A stretch of DNA of 64,000 nt from Hydrogenophilales bacterium. Lineage in GTDB: Bacteria; Pseudomonadota; Gammaproteobacteria; Burkholderiales; Eutrophovitaceae. Within the stretch, counting starts at the first letter, position 1; the number at the start of each line of letters is the position of its first letter. The position numbers and the translations under genes are program-made. The DNA is taken from positions 155,839-219,838 of the forward strand of contig CACKOO010000001.1 of the NCBI GenBank assembly GCA_902601765.1. Direction: 5' to 3'. Below are positions 29,027 to 41,090 of this stretch, one piece after another. The notes under the pieces were generated by a model. That model searched no databases, was not told the origin of the DNA, and saw only the letters and a list, made by a program, of their open reading frames with translations.

Positions 29027-29231
29027 AATTTTAATTTAGACGTATTTATAAAAGCGAGTATTAAAAATAGTTTATCTTCCAATGACTTTATCATGTTAGT
29101 CATATGTTTTCGATTTCTTTTCTGTGAAAGTTTATAATCAGTTAGGTTCTATAAGGTATTTATCGTTAAGCGTTAATACTGGAAAAAACCAGTTAGTTAG
29201 TTTTTTAGAAGTATCTTTTTAGGAGTTATTG
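29027..29231. promoter_or_regulatory. Divergent anmK-tyrS intergenic region
   Basis: AT-rich gap between divergent genes, so promoters for both must lie here. An AGGAG ribosome site at about 29220-29224 serves tyrS. I see an AACTGG-like direct/inverted pair near 29178-29196 (TACTGGAAAAAACCAGTTA), a short imperfect palindrome, but no convincing T-box or other riboswitch, and no confident promoter. Confidence 0.4.
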
Positions 29232-30428
29232 ATGAATTGGAATCCGGACGAGTTGGAAATTATAAAAAGGGGTATTAATGAGCTGTTGGTAGAAAAAGAG
29301 TTTGTGGAGAGGCTCGGTAGTGGAGAGCCATTAAGAGTTAAAGCAGGTTTTGATCCTACAGCCCCTGATCTGCATCTAGGGCACACTGTGCTCCTGAATA
29401 AACTTAAGCAGTTCCAAGATTTAGGGCATGAAATTTTATTTTTGATAGGTGATTTTACCGGGATGATTGGAGACCCTACCGGGAAAAATGTCACTAGGCC
29501 ACCGCTCACTCAGGAATTTATCGAAAAAAATGCTGCAACTTACAAGGATCAGGTATTCAAAATTTTGGACGCAGATAAAACCCGAGTGGTTTTTAACTCA
29601 GATTGGATTAGTGGAATCACACCAGCTGAAATTATGAAATTGTCATCCTGCTACACAGTCGCGAGGATGCTTGAACGTGATGATTTTGAGAAGCGTTACA
29701 AAGGTGGAGAGGCTATCGCAATACACGAGTTTCTTTATCCATTGATTCAGGGGTATGATTCGGTACACCTCCGATCTGATATAGAGCTTGGAGGTGCCGA
29801 TCAAAAATTTAACCTTTTGGTGGGAAGAGAGCTACAAAAACATTATGGACAAAAACCCCAATGTATATTGACAATGCCTTTGCTAGAGGGGCTTGATGGG
29901 ATCAACAAGATGTCTAAATCGATGGGGAATTATATCGGAATTTCTGAACACCCCAATGAAATGTTTGGTAAATTAATGTCTATTTCGGATGATTTGATGT
30001 GGCGTTATCTAGAACTATTATCATTCGAATCAATGGCTACCATACAAAACTGGAAAAAAGAGACTGATCAAGGTAGAAATCCTCGAGATATCAAAGTTAT
30101 ACTGGCTACAGAGATAGTCACCCGGTTTCACGACAAGAGCGCGGCGAAAAAAGCGTTAAGGGACTTCGAAGCTAGATTCCAAAAAGGTGCTATTCCAGAT
30201 GAAATGATTGAGGTTAGTATTAAATTGGAGGTTGGAAAAAGTTCTCTACCACAGATAATTAAACAAGCAAGCTTGACCAAAAGTTCATCTGAGGCCATCA
30301 GATCGATTGGACAGGGAGCGGTCCGCATTGATGGCAATAAAGTGACTGATAGAAGCATAGTTTTGGTACCGGGGAATTACGTTTTTCAAATTGGTAAAAG
30401 GCGGTTCGCAAGGGTCATATTGAAATGA
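29232..30428 (+). CDS. tyrS: Tyrosyl-tRNA synthetase (class TyrRS-alpha long form)
   Basis: Charges tRNA-Tyr. The 398-aa protein has the HIGH-type signature HLGH (residues 48-51) and KMSKS in [13 protein letters not shown] near 230, with a C-terminal S4 RNA-binding domain ending [15 protein letters not shown]. The ATG at 29232 is seven bases after AGGAG; the TTG just before it adds one residue. It is followed directly by the rRNA operon promoter region. Confidence 0.96.
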   Translation: MNWNPDELEIIKRGINELLVEKEFVERLGSGEPLRVKAGFDPTAPDLHLGHTVLLNKLKQFQDLGHEILFLIGDFTGMIGDPTGKNVTRPPLTQEFIEKNAATYKDQVFKILDADKTRVVFNSDWISGITPAEIMKLSSCYTVARMLERDDFEKRYKGGEAIAIHEFLYPLIQGYDSVHLRSDIELGGADQKFNLLVGRELQKHYGQKPQCILTMPLLEGLDGINKMSKSMGNYIGISEHPNEMFGKLMSISDDLMWRYLELLSFESMATIQNWKKETDQGRNPRDIKVILATEIVTRFHDKSAAKKALRDFEARFQKGAIPDEMIEVSIKLEVGKSSLPQIIKQASLTKSSSEAIRSIGQGAVRIDGNKVTDRSIVLVPGNYVFQIGKRRFARVILK

Positions 30429-30444
30429 ATAGCCCTGTTAATAA

Positions 30445-30478
30445 TTATATAAAAATTAATATGTTAATTTTTATATAA
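30445..30478 (+). repeat. Perfect 15-bp A/T inverted repeat between tyrS and the rRNA promoter
   Basis: Arms 30445-30459 and 30464-30478 are exact reverse complements (TTATATAAAAATTAA on the left) around a TATG loop. The stem has no G or C. It ends four bases before the -35 box, the place of an UP element, and starts 16 bases after the tyrS stop. It may act as an UP element, a site for a nucleoid protein, or a weak tyrS mRNA end. Confidence 0.7.
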
Positions 30479-30482
30479 AGGC

Positions 30483-30510
30483 TTGACCTTAATCTGGTTG
30501 GCAGTATAAT
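30483..30510 (+). promoter_or_regulatory. rRNA operon promoter (sigma-70 type)
   Basis: TTGACC at 30483-30488 and a perfect TATAAT at 30505-30510 are spaced by 16 bases. Transcription should begin about 7 bases downstream, near 30517. The A/T-rich stretch directly upstream fits an UP element. No tandem second promoter was seen. Confidence 0.85.
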
Positions 30511-30540
30511 TGTCGGTTCCGTTCTAAACACTTGGGCGGA

Positions 30541-30552
30541 CGCTCTTTAACA
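30541..30552 (+). promoter_or_regulatory. boxA antitermination element of the rRNA leader
   Basis: CGCTCTTTAACA differs by one base from the boxA consensus TGCTCTTTAACA, which recruits NusB-S10 to make rRNA transcription resistant to Rho. It is 30 bases after the -10 box, as expected. Confidence 0.85.
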
Positions 30553-30788
30553 ATTTAACAGCCGAAGCGTGTGGGTGCTACGGGTTTTTTTGGGCTCTAT
30601 CTGGGTCACAAAAGTTTGAGGCTAATCGGCCGAAACTAAAGCCTTTTTGGAGGTGGAAGTTGCTTTAGACCTAGTAAACTTTAAAAATACTTAGCAGTGC
30701 TCATACAACAGTAAGGGTTCTGATATTATCAAGAATCTTTGAGTACGAGCACTATCTTGGGGTAACTCAAGATAGTAAACAGATGATT
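30553..30788 (+). other. 16S rRNA leader with processing stem and hairpins
   Basis: The leader holds the 5' arm of the 16S processing stem (30562-30580), which pairs with 32359-32377 (two mismatches, one G-T). Further on, AGTGCTCATAC (30696-30706) pairs with GTACGAGCACT (30743-30753) apart from one mismatch, and ACTATCTTG / CAAGATAGT (30751-30759, 30768-30776) forms a 9-bp hairpin just before 16S. No coding frame is plausible. Confidence 0.75.
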
Positions 30789-32332
<1,544 letters not shown>

Positions 32333-32358
32333 GAGAAAATAGGCGCATAAAAGATGCG

Positions 32359-32377
32359 TAGCTTCCACACACTTCGG
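32359..32377 (+). other. 3' arm of 16S processing stem
   Basis: TAGCTTCCACACACTTCGG pairs with CCGAAGCGTGTGGGTGCTA at 30562-30580 (16 Watson-Crick pairs, one G-T, two mismatches). This brackets the 16S and is the expected RNase III substrate. Confidence 0.75.
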
Positions 32378-32476
32378 TTGTTTTTGTCATACAGCATGGT
32401 TGGGGTCAGCATCTAATTACAGGGATGCGATACTAGAGGTTTAGGCGAGAACGAGCTGAACCGGGATCTTTTTGTA

Positions 32477-32553
<77 letters not shown>

Positions 32554-32564
32554 ATTTTAAATCT

Positions 32565-32640
32565 GGGGCTATAGCTCAGCTGGGAGAGCACCTGCTTTGC
32601 AAGCAGGGGGTCATCGGTTCGATCCCGATTAGCTCCACCA
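32565..32640 (+). tRNA. alaT: tRNA-Ala (UGC)
   Basis: A 76-base cloverleaf from GGGGCTATAGCTCAG to TAGCTCCACCA, with the anticodon TGC in CTTTGCAAG. CCA is encoded. It follows tRNA-Ile after 11 bases, the standard Ile-Ala spacer order. Confidence 0.97.
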
Positions 32641-32713
32641 TTACTGTTTAAGTTTCAGAGATTAAAGACAAGCCAACACGGTTTGTTTTTAGTCTTTGAC
32701 TAAAGTGCTGTAC

Positions 32714-32726
32714 TGTTCTTTAAAAA
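32714..32726 (+). promoter_or_regulatory. Spacer boxA upstream of 23S
   Basis: TGTTCTTTAAAAA resembles boxA (TGCTCTTTAACA) and lies between tRNA-Ala and 23S, where proteobacterial rRNA operons carry a second boxA. The rest of the 240-base spacer shows no gene. Confidence 0.65.
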
Positions 32727-32865
32727 TTAGGTAAGAAGTAAATTCTGATTATCCTTGGAATGTGAGGTAATCAGAACTGGGTTTTAAGATTGCATCAGGT
32801 TTTCTTTAGAAAACCGAAGCAAGCGTATTAGAATAAAAAATCTATGTGTTGTGTGATTAGTCATG

Positions 32866-32880
32866 CTCAACGCTATAGAA

Positions 32881-32885
<5 letters not shown>
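32866..32885 (+). other. 5' arm of the 23S processing stem
   Basis: This 20-base arm pairs with 35801-35820, CTTGATTCTATAGCCTTGAG, with one mismatch. The two arms bracket 23S and include its first and last bases, making the RNase III processing stem. Confidence 0.8.
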
Positions 32886-35807
<2,922 letters not shown>

Positions 35808-35885
35808 CTATAGCCTTGAGTAAAGGCTAATTGATACGCGATGTGGAAAAATCTTTAAACAACATTTTACTTCTTACCAATTAAT

Positions 35886-35909
35886 AGGGTGTGTTAACGA
35901 ACACACCCT
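35886..35909 (+). other. Perfect hairpin in the 23S-5S spacer
   Basis: AGGGTGTGTT and AACACACCCT form a 10-bp perfect stem around an AACG tetraloop, ten bases before 5S. There is no T-run, so it is probably a processing or folding element rather than a terminator. Confidence 0.65.
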
Positions 35910-35918
35910 GAACAGTTT

Positions 35919-36036
35919 TGCTTGGCGGCAATAGCGAGGTGGACCCACCCCTTTCCATTCCGAACAGGACGGTGAAACGCTTCAGCGCCGATGATAGTAC
36001 GAGGTATATCGTGCGAAAGTAGGACACTGCCAGGCA
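35919..36036 (+). rRNA. rrf: 5S ribosomal RNA
   Basis: The ends TTGCTTGGCGGC and GCCAGGCAA pair as the terminal helix. CCCACCCCTTTCCATTCCGAACAGG is the conserved loop B-C region. Length about 118 bases; ends approximate. It follows 23S after about 110 bases. Confidence 0.95.
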
Positions 36037-36049
36037 AATTATTAAAAAG

Positions 36050-36079
36050 ACCTCACTATTATTAGTGAGGTTTTTTTTT
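36050..36079. terminator. Rho-independent terminator of the rRNA operon (probably bidirectional)
   Basis: ACCTCACTA / TAGTGAGGT form a 9-bp stem with a TTAT loop, followed by nine T. An A-run (AAAAAG) before the stem lets it work for the opposite strand too, where the aldolase gene ends at 36078 inside it. Confidence 0.9.
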
Positions 36080-36923
36080 ATATACAATACCAACGAGGGT
36101 CTTCTTTAGTTAGGAGTCTTTTTAATGCCTCAAAGTGAAGAACCGATTGTTGCCTTTGGCTTTCGATTTGGGCGGATACTTCGGCAACGATGCTATCTGG
36201 CACCGTCTTAATTTTTTTCCCTGTTCCCTGCGCAAGAACCTGTACCATGCACGCGCGTTCCAAATAATATAGGTCATCAAACGCATTTACAACATTATCT
36301 CCGCACACTATTACTCCATGATGCTGCAAAAAAACAATATCCTTATCTGCTAATGCATCACAGATTCTGTCCCCCTCACTCTCGTCCAGAGCCACTCCTC
36401 CATAATTTTGATCATATCCGATCCTATTATAAAACCTCATGGAATTTTGATTAGCACCAACTAACAATTCCCCGTCTTCTAGTAAGCATAACGACGTTGC
36501 GTACGGCATATGAGTATGCAGAATGCATTTCTTTCGTTTACCTAAATGGATCCTTCCATGAATAAAAAAAGCGGTTGGTTCCACCGAATGTTTTCCAGAA
36601 ATTTTTTGTCCAGCCTGGTCAACGATAACTAAATCCGACGGATGAAGCTCCGACCAGTGTAGGCCTTGGGGGTTAATAAAAAAGTGATTTGGATTCCCCG
36701 GAACTTCTAGGCTGAAATGATTGCAGACCCCTTCATTTAGCCCGAACCGGGCCGCAGACCGAAGAGCTGCTGTCAAATCAATTCTAGCCTGAGTCTTTAT
36801 ATCAACATTTTGTAATAGCTCAGTTCCCTGATTTGGAGAAACAGCGAGCGTTTTATCAATCCCCGAGTTTCCTGCGAGCACATCGTTCCCACCTCGATCG
36901 TAATGATTTCCATTTTTTAGCAT
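36078..36923 (-). CDS. Class II aldolase/adducin family protein
   Basis: Zinc-dependent aldolase-fold protein of about 281 aa from the ATG at 36923, which has GAGGG eight bases upstream; an in-frame TTG at 36959 has no such site. Visible motifs: NHFSLEVPG (substrate-phosphate side), the metal histidines in LHTHMPYAT, and the third in FLQHHGVIVCGD. The first ~35 residues are unconserved. The group includes fuculose- and ribulose-phosphate aldolases and decarboxylase-like enzymes; substrate cannot be read. Single-gene unit converging on the rRNA operon. Confidence 0.85.
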   Translation of the reverse strand: MLKNGNHYDRGGNDVLAGNSGIDKTLAVSPNQGTELLQNVDIKTQARIDLTAALRSAARFGLNEGVCNHFSLEVPGNPNHFFINPQGLHWSELHPSDLVIVDQAGQKISGKHSVEPTAFFIHGRIHLGKRKKCILHTHMPYATSLCLLEDGELLVGANQNSMRFYNRIGYDQNYGGVALDESEGDRICDALADKDIVFLQHHGVIVCGDNVVNAFDDLYYLERACMVQVLAQGTGKKIKTVPDSIVAEVSAQIESQRQQSVLHFEALKRLLTKEDPRWYCI

Positions 36924-37013
36924 TTTGTTTACCCTCAGCCTTGTTGCATTGTTTACCAATATAACCTATTTACCGAGTTATGGTACTCTCTTGGCTTTAA
37001 AAGCAGGCTAGAT

Positions 37014-37496
37014 GTGTATACCTATTCCTTTAATAGTATTTTGGGAAAAATAAACTGTTATTCAGACGGCGTATCCTTGACGGGTGTTTATTTGGAAAAT
37101 CAGAAAAAGCCTTCTACGTTAATTAGGAATAATACCGACCGGCAAAACATGAGTATTTTTAGAACCGTTCAAGACCAAATAATATCTTACTTCAAACTTG
37201 AAGCAAAAGTTTTCCGACTACCTATCTATTTGAATGGGACAACCTTTCAGCAAAGAGTTTGGAATACCTTACAAACCATTCCATACGGTACAACTGTTAG
37301 TTATAGTCAAATAGCCAGAGCAATTAATCGTCCAAAAAGTTACCGAGCGGTAGGCATGGCAATTAGCCAAAATCCTATCTCCATAATAATTCCCTGCCAT
37401 AGGGTTATAGCAAAAACTGGAAATATATCTGGATATGCTGGAGGGTTGGATGTAAAAAAGAAACTATTGAGATTGGAGAAAGGACATATGATATGA
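37014..37496 (+). CDS. ogt: Methylated-DNA--protein-cysteine methyltransferase
   Basis: Suicide repair protein that removes methyl from O6-methylguanine onto its own cysteine. In 160 aa the acceptor is C128 in IIPCHRVI, preceded by the helix-turn-helix region SYRAVGMAISQNP with the arginine finger. The start is a GTG at 37014, as no in-frame ATG precedes the conserved region. It overlaps msrA as ATGA, so DNA and protein repair genes are translationally coupled here. Confidence 0.93.
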   Translation: MYTYSFNSILGKINCYSDGVSLTGVYLENQKKPSTLIRNNTDRQNMSIFRTVQDQIISYFKLEAKVFRLPIYLNGTTFQQRVWNTLQTIPYGTTVSYSQIARAINRPKSYRAVGMAISQNPISIIIPCHRVIAKTGNISGYAGGLDVKKKLLRLEKGHMI

Positions 37497-38032
37497 CGTC
37501 AAACGCTTATTTAGGGGGGGGATGCTTTTGGTGCTTAGAGGTAATATTTAAGGAATTATTGGGAGTATCCGCTGTAACATCTGGGTATATGGGAGGGGAA
37601 TCCACCCATCCGACTTATGACCAAGTGTGTAGTGGACGCTCCGGACATGTGGAAGTGGTAGAAATAGTTTATGACCCCCAACAGATAAAATACGAAACTC
37701 TACTTTCCGTATTTTTTTCAATTCACGACCCAACAACAATGGATCGGCAAGGAAACGACGTGGGGTCTCAATATCGTTCGGTTATCTATTGTGAAAAATC
37801 TCAAGACGTACGCGATGCAAAGTCGAAAATCAATTCACTACAATCCGAGAAGCTCTTTATAGACCCTATAGTTACAAAGGTATTAACCATGAAACCATTT
37901 TACCCGGCCGAGGAATACCATATGAACTATTTCGCCAATAATTCTTTACAACCCTATTGCCAGGCGGTTATCAGTCCGAAATTAGGTAACTTCCGCCACC
38001 ATTGGAAAAGTTTTCTCAGACATTCGAAGTAG
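37493..38032 (+). CDS. msrA: Peptide methionine-(S)-sulfoxide reductase MsrA
   Basis: Reduces methionine-S-sulfoxide in oxidised proteins. The 179-aa protein has the catalytic C11 in GGGCFWCLE, GYMGGESTHPTYDQVCSGRSGHVEVV and FFSIHDPTTMDRQGNDVGSQYRS in parts, all family hallmarks. It shares four bases with ogt upstream. Confidence 0.95.
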   Translation: MTSNAYLGGGCFWCLEVIFKELLGVSAVTSGYMGGESTHPTYDQVCSGRSGHVEVVEIVYDPQQIKYETLLSVFFSIHDPTTMDRQGNDVGSQYRSVIYCEKSQDVRDAKSKINSLQSEKLFIDPIVTKVLTMKPFYPAEEYHMNYFANNSLQPYCQAVISPKLGNFRHHWKSFLRHSK

Positions 38033-38168
38033 CTTACAAATGTGTTAACAGTTGATAAGCGAAATAGGTTAAAACTCTGGATTAACTTAGAATATTTAGT
38101 AAAAGTCTCAACAACAATGTAGTCTCTACAATCTTATAGCAATTTTTAATTTAAATAAGGGGAAAAAA

Positions 38169-38885
38169 ATGGGTGACGTAAACCAAAACAAGGAAGCAAT
38201 TGCGAGAAATCGCAAGAGAATTTTTAATATAGATGCTGAAGTGATGCTCAATAAATCTCTGGTCTACCAGTCTCGCGCAATGATCGAGGAGAATCGGTTA
38301 ATGATAATGAGTAATTATTCAGCGGCTTTTATGGGTAACAGACAACTGGCCAACCACAACACAGAGGAAATTTTCGAAAACAGGCGTGCAATATTAGCAA
38401 ATGCCCAGCCTGCTGATGATGTGCAGAGTAATTACATTCAGGCGCAAATCAACAAGACGTCTCTCGACTATCTTGCACATAGGTCTGAATTAAATACCGC
38501 TGTATTGGCTGTAAGTGAGGAAATGGCAGAAATTAACGCTAAATTAATAGACATTAATAAAAAAATTATGGACGCTAATCAGAGTATTGTCGAGTTTAAC
38601 TCTCAACAAATCGCCATAAACCGAGACCTATTAGATGGCGCGCTGAAACCATCGGAGGCTAATTCCGGTGACAACGCTGTGTTAATTGCATCAAATCAAG
38701 ATGCCATGAAAGACATTGAATCACGCGTGGTAAAAAACAGGTCGGCTATGGAAGGCTTAATGTCTGCATCGCAAACAAATGCTGCGAACTTAATGGAAAA
38801 TAAGAATCAAATTTCGAAGCGGCGAGAATCTATTATGGCGAACAGAGATGTTATCGCTGATAACAAGTCTCGTATTATGGAATAA
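38169..38885 (+). CDS. Asn-core heptad coiled-coil protein of unknown function
   Basis: I do not recognise a named family. The 238-aa protein is nearly all heptads of the form I-x-x-N-x-x-x. Asn (or Ser) sits at residues 7, 14, 28, 35, 42 and 49, with Ile/Val at 11, 18, 25, 32, 39 and 46. After a one-residue shift near 56 it resumes at 64, 71 and 78. Four more in-register heptads lie in the middle (INAKLIDINKKIMDANQSI) and at the end (SIMANRDVIADNKSRI). Such I/N core patterns are known from trimeric coiled coils with buried asparagines. No signal peptide, membrane helix or globular domain. GGGG upstream serves as ribosome site; a hairpin follows. Probably a single-gene unit. Confidence 0.8.
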   Translation: MGDVNQNKEAIARNRKRIFNIDAEVMLNKSLVYQSRAMIEENRLMIMSNYSAAFMGNRQLANHNTEEIFENRRAILANAQPADDVQSNYIQAQINKTSLDYLAHRSELNTAVLAVSEEMAEINAKLIDINKKIMDANQSIVEFNSQQIAINRDLLDGALKPSEANSGDNAVLIASNQDAMKDIESRVVKNRSAMEGLMSASQTNAANLMENKNQISKRRESIMANRDVIADNKSRIME

Positions 38886-38922
38886 ATGCCTCAATTACTT
38901 CTAAAAGGCAATGTTGTTTTAG

Positions 38923-38945
38923 TAGAGGGGCTGTATGCCCCTCTA
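38923..38945 (+). terminator. Hairpin after the coiled-coil gene, possible terminator
   Basis: TAGAGGGGC / GCCCCTCTA form a 9-bp stem with a 5-base loop, 37 bases after the stop. The following bases (TTCAA) are not a clear T-run, so termination may be weak. It also lies just beyond the 3' end of the convergent Sel1-like gene. Confidence 0.55.
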
Positions 38946-38965
38946 TTCAAAACGTTGAGCCAATT

Positions 38966-39244
38966 TTAAGCGAGTTGCTCAGCATCCTGTATTTGTGTTG
39001 GCGACAAGGTTTTTGCTGATTCATCATAATATCGCTTCGCAACCTTCAATCCGTCTCTAGCAGCAAGGTCAAACCACATCGAAGCCCTAACGTCGTCCAT
39101 TGAAATGTGGGCTCTGTAGTAGTGAATATGGCCAAGTGAAAACATAGCATCAACATCCCCAGCCTCGGTGGATTGAGTGGGCCAATAAAATGTATCGCTA
39201 ACATTCCAGGAAAACATAGAATAAAAATAATATATCCCCACCAC
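38966..39244 (-). CDS. Small Sel1-repeat protein
   Basis: A 92-aa protein with one to two Sel1-like repeats: AGDVDAMFSLGHIHYY and DVRASMWFDLAARDGLKVAKRYY carry the usual spacing of Ala, Leu, Gly and aromatic residues. Such alpha-solenoid repeats bind proteins. The N-terminal 25 residues are rich in aromatics and may be a membrane segment or an upstream over-extension. It lies 18 bases downstream of the acpH-like gene on the same strand. Confidence 0.65.
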   Translation of the reverse strand: MVGIYYFYSMFSWNVSDTFYWPTQSTEAGDVDAMFSLGHIHYYRAHISMDDVRASMWFDLAARDGLKVAKRYYDESAKTLSPTQIQDAEQLA

Positions 39245-39262
39245 GGTTTAGATTATTTATTA

Positions 39263-39883
39263 TTACTTTGGCAGAGCAGATTCACACCCTAACCCACTCT
39301 CACACAACTGTTGGTTATATTCCCAACAGAACTGCCTGGCCAAGGGAATATACGCAAAGAAATCATTTTCTAATGCTGTGTAATTTTGAGATAAATCTAA
39401 TAGCGATCGCTCCAGGGATATCGGCTTTTTGAGTCGCTGACCTACTTTCTTCAGAACCATTTCAAGGTGGTTTTTGCAACCGTATGATGTGAGCCAATCA
39501 TTTCTGATCATATTTGGTAAAATTTTTTGAAAATTTTCCGGTAATTCAGGATAACGCTGTTCTAGCATCCGATAAATTGTGCCAGCATAGCAAGGTAGCG
39601 ATAAACGGTGAAATAACGACCAATTATTGGCAAGAAAATAGTCATAGAATAGATCAATTATTATTCCTGCGTATCGTCGATTTTCTATACCGATCAAACT
39701 TTTTGACCTACGTACAACCATGTTGTTATCAGTGAAGCTATCGAGTTTTCTGTGTAACATTATACCCTGGTTAAAAAGAGACGCCTCTTTTTTTATAGGC
39801 CCCTTGACAAAGTCACCCAGTAAACTCCCAATTGTTAAGTCTTCTATATCCGGTGATAAGTACAGGTGCGCAAGATAGTTCAT
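39263..39883 (-). CDS. acpH: Acyl carrier protein phosphodiesterase (AcpH/DUF479 family)
   Basis: Predicted to remove the phosphopantetheine arm from acyl carrier protein. The 206-aa protein opens MNYLAHLYLSPD and has GSLLGDFVKG, HRKLDSFTD and GIIIDLFYDYFLANNW, the conserved His/Asp metal-type residues of this HD-like family. Length fits. It diverges from the neighbouring plus-strand gene across 58 bases. Confidence 0.87.
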   Translation of the reverse strand: MNYLAHLYLSPDIEDLTIGSLLGDFVKGPIKKEASLFNQGIMLHRKLDSFTDNNMVVRRSKSLIGIENRRYAGIIIDLFYDYFLANNWSLFHRLSLPCYAGTIYRMLEQRYPELPENFQKILPNMIRNDWLTSYGCKNHLEMVLKKVGQRLKKPISLERSLLDLSQNYTALENDFFAYIPLARQFCWEYNQQLCESGLGCESALPK

Positions 39884-39941
39884 AATACTTAAATCTTAAG
39901 AGATAATGATAAAATAATGCCTCATACATAAAAAAAAAACT

Positions 39942-40988
39942 ATGAAATTATATAGAGACTTACTTGACCCAAGGGTACTGGGACAGCCAAAAAAAAGTGA
40001 ATTAATTGATAGAGCCAGTGAAATTTTATCTAAGCCTGCCTCTGACAAAAGATCACAAATTATAAATTTCGCGGAAAACTTACAGACTATTTTAGAAAGT
40101 GGTAATGATGATAGGCTGCGGCTAGTTTTAAAAACTCCGGGCCATTCAGATGAAAAAAGGGTTTTACTAGAGGCTTTAGAGCTATGCGTTTCTGGTTCGA
40201 ACATGGCCGTGCCTTTACAAGGTATTTTTTTTGCAATTCCAGTTTTGATAGTTGCAGGAGGGAAATCTAGTGGCAAGCTATCAGCAGTACTCCCTAAAAG
40301 TTTCGATTTGAATGACTTATTTGAAAAGGCTGGTGCGCTGGCATACTCTAAAAATGTAAGTTTTTCGAACATCCTCACTTCCTTAGATGCTTTAGAAAAA
40401 GTCAATTGGCGCTATTTAATGCGTTGCAATAAAGGACTAGATATTGATGATTTTGAATTAAATGATTTAAAACCGGAAGACATAATACTAAAAGCCGGTA
40501 CGGAACAGGTTCATCTCAGGTATTTAATTGGTTTAGCAGTAGGCTCTACAAAAGCCCCAAAATTCACAGAGACCGCGGCTGATATTTCAAAATGGGGTAT
40601 ACAATTTACTCGAAAATTTGACGAGCTCATTAAATTTCAAAATGCCGAATTATTGGCTATTCCCAGGAGGCCCGTTAATTTTGTTCGTGCAGTTTATGAT
40701 GGAATTTGGGCCACGAATGAAATAGGGTTTCAGTTGTTTCTGAGCAATGCATTGAGGTATACCAGACAAAGAACTGGTGAGCCAGATGTTACCATAGCTA
40801 CCTACTCGGATAACTCTATTAGGGTGCGATTCACTTCAGTATTTGATGATACATTCGATAAAACCTTTGGCTGGCGTCTATCGCCGCTCGATGAATTTTC
40901 TCGTGTTGTTGACTGTATTGATGAACTTTTGTCTGACTGTGGCATTAGTAACATTGAAGTTATCCCCAATATTTTATCGCACGAATAG
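39942..40988 (+). CDS. Conserved hypothetical protein, 348 aa
   Basis: Not recognised. It is soluble, with no signal peptide. A hydrophobic Gly/Pro-rich stretch lies near residues 93-110 (LQGIFFAIPVLIVAGGKSSG), and an aromatic region LRYLIGLAVG follows later. The composition is mixed alpha/beta, and one clean frame with an ATG start suggests a real gene. An A-run directly before the ATG gives no strong ribosome site. It stands alone between divergent acpH and the oxidoreductase gene. Confidence 0.7.
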   Translation: MKLYRDLLDPRVLGQPKKSELIDRASEILSKPASDKRSQIINFAENLQTILESGNDDRLRLVLKTPGHSDEKRVLLEALELCVSGSNMAVPLQGIFFAIPVLIVAGGKSSGKLSAVLPKSFDLNDLFEKAGALAYSKNVSFSNILTSLDALEKVNWRYLMRCNKGLDIDDFELNDLKPEDIILKAGTEQVHLRYLIGLAVGSTKAPKFTETAADISKWGIQFTRKFDELIKFQNAELLAIPRRPVNFVRAVYDGIWATNEIGFQLFLSNALRYTRQRTGEPDVTIATYSDNSIRVRFTSVFDDTFDKTFGWRLSPLDEFSRVVDCIDELLSDCGISNIEVIPNILSHE

Positions 40989-41090
40989 GGCAGTTAGATT
41001 TTTAATATTGGATTTACCAGGTGTTTCGGTTAAAGTTATTGTGTAAATTATATTAGCTTTAAACAGGTTTTATTTTTGATAGGGAGGCAT

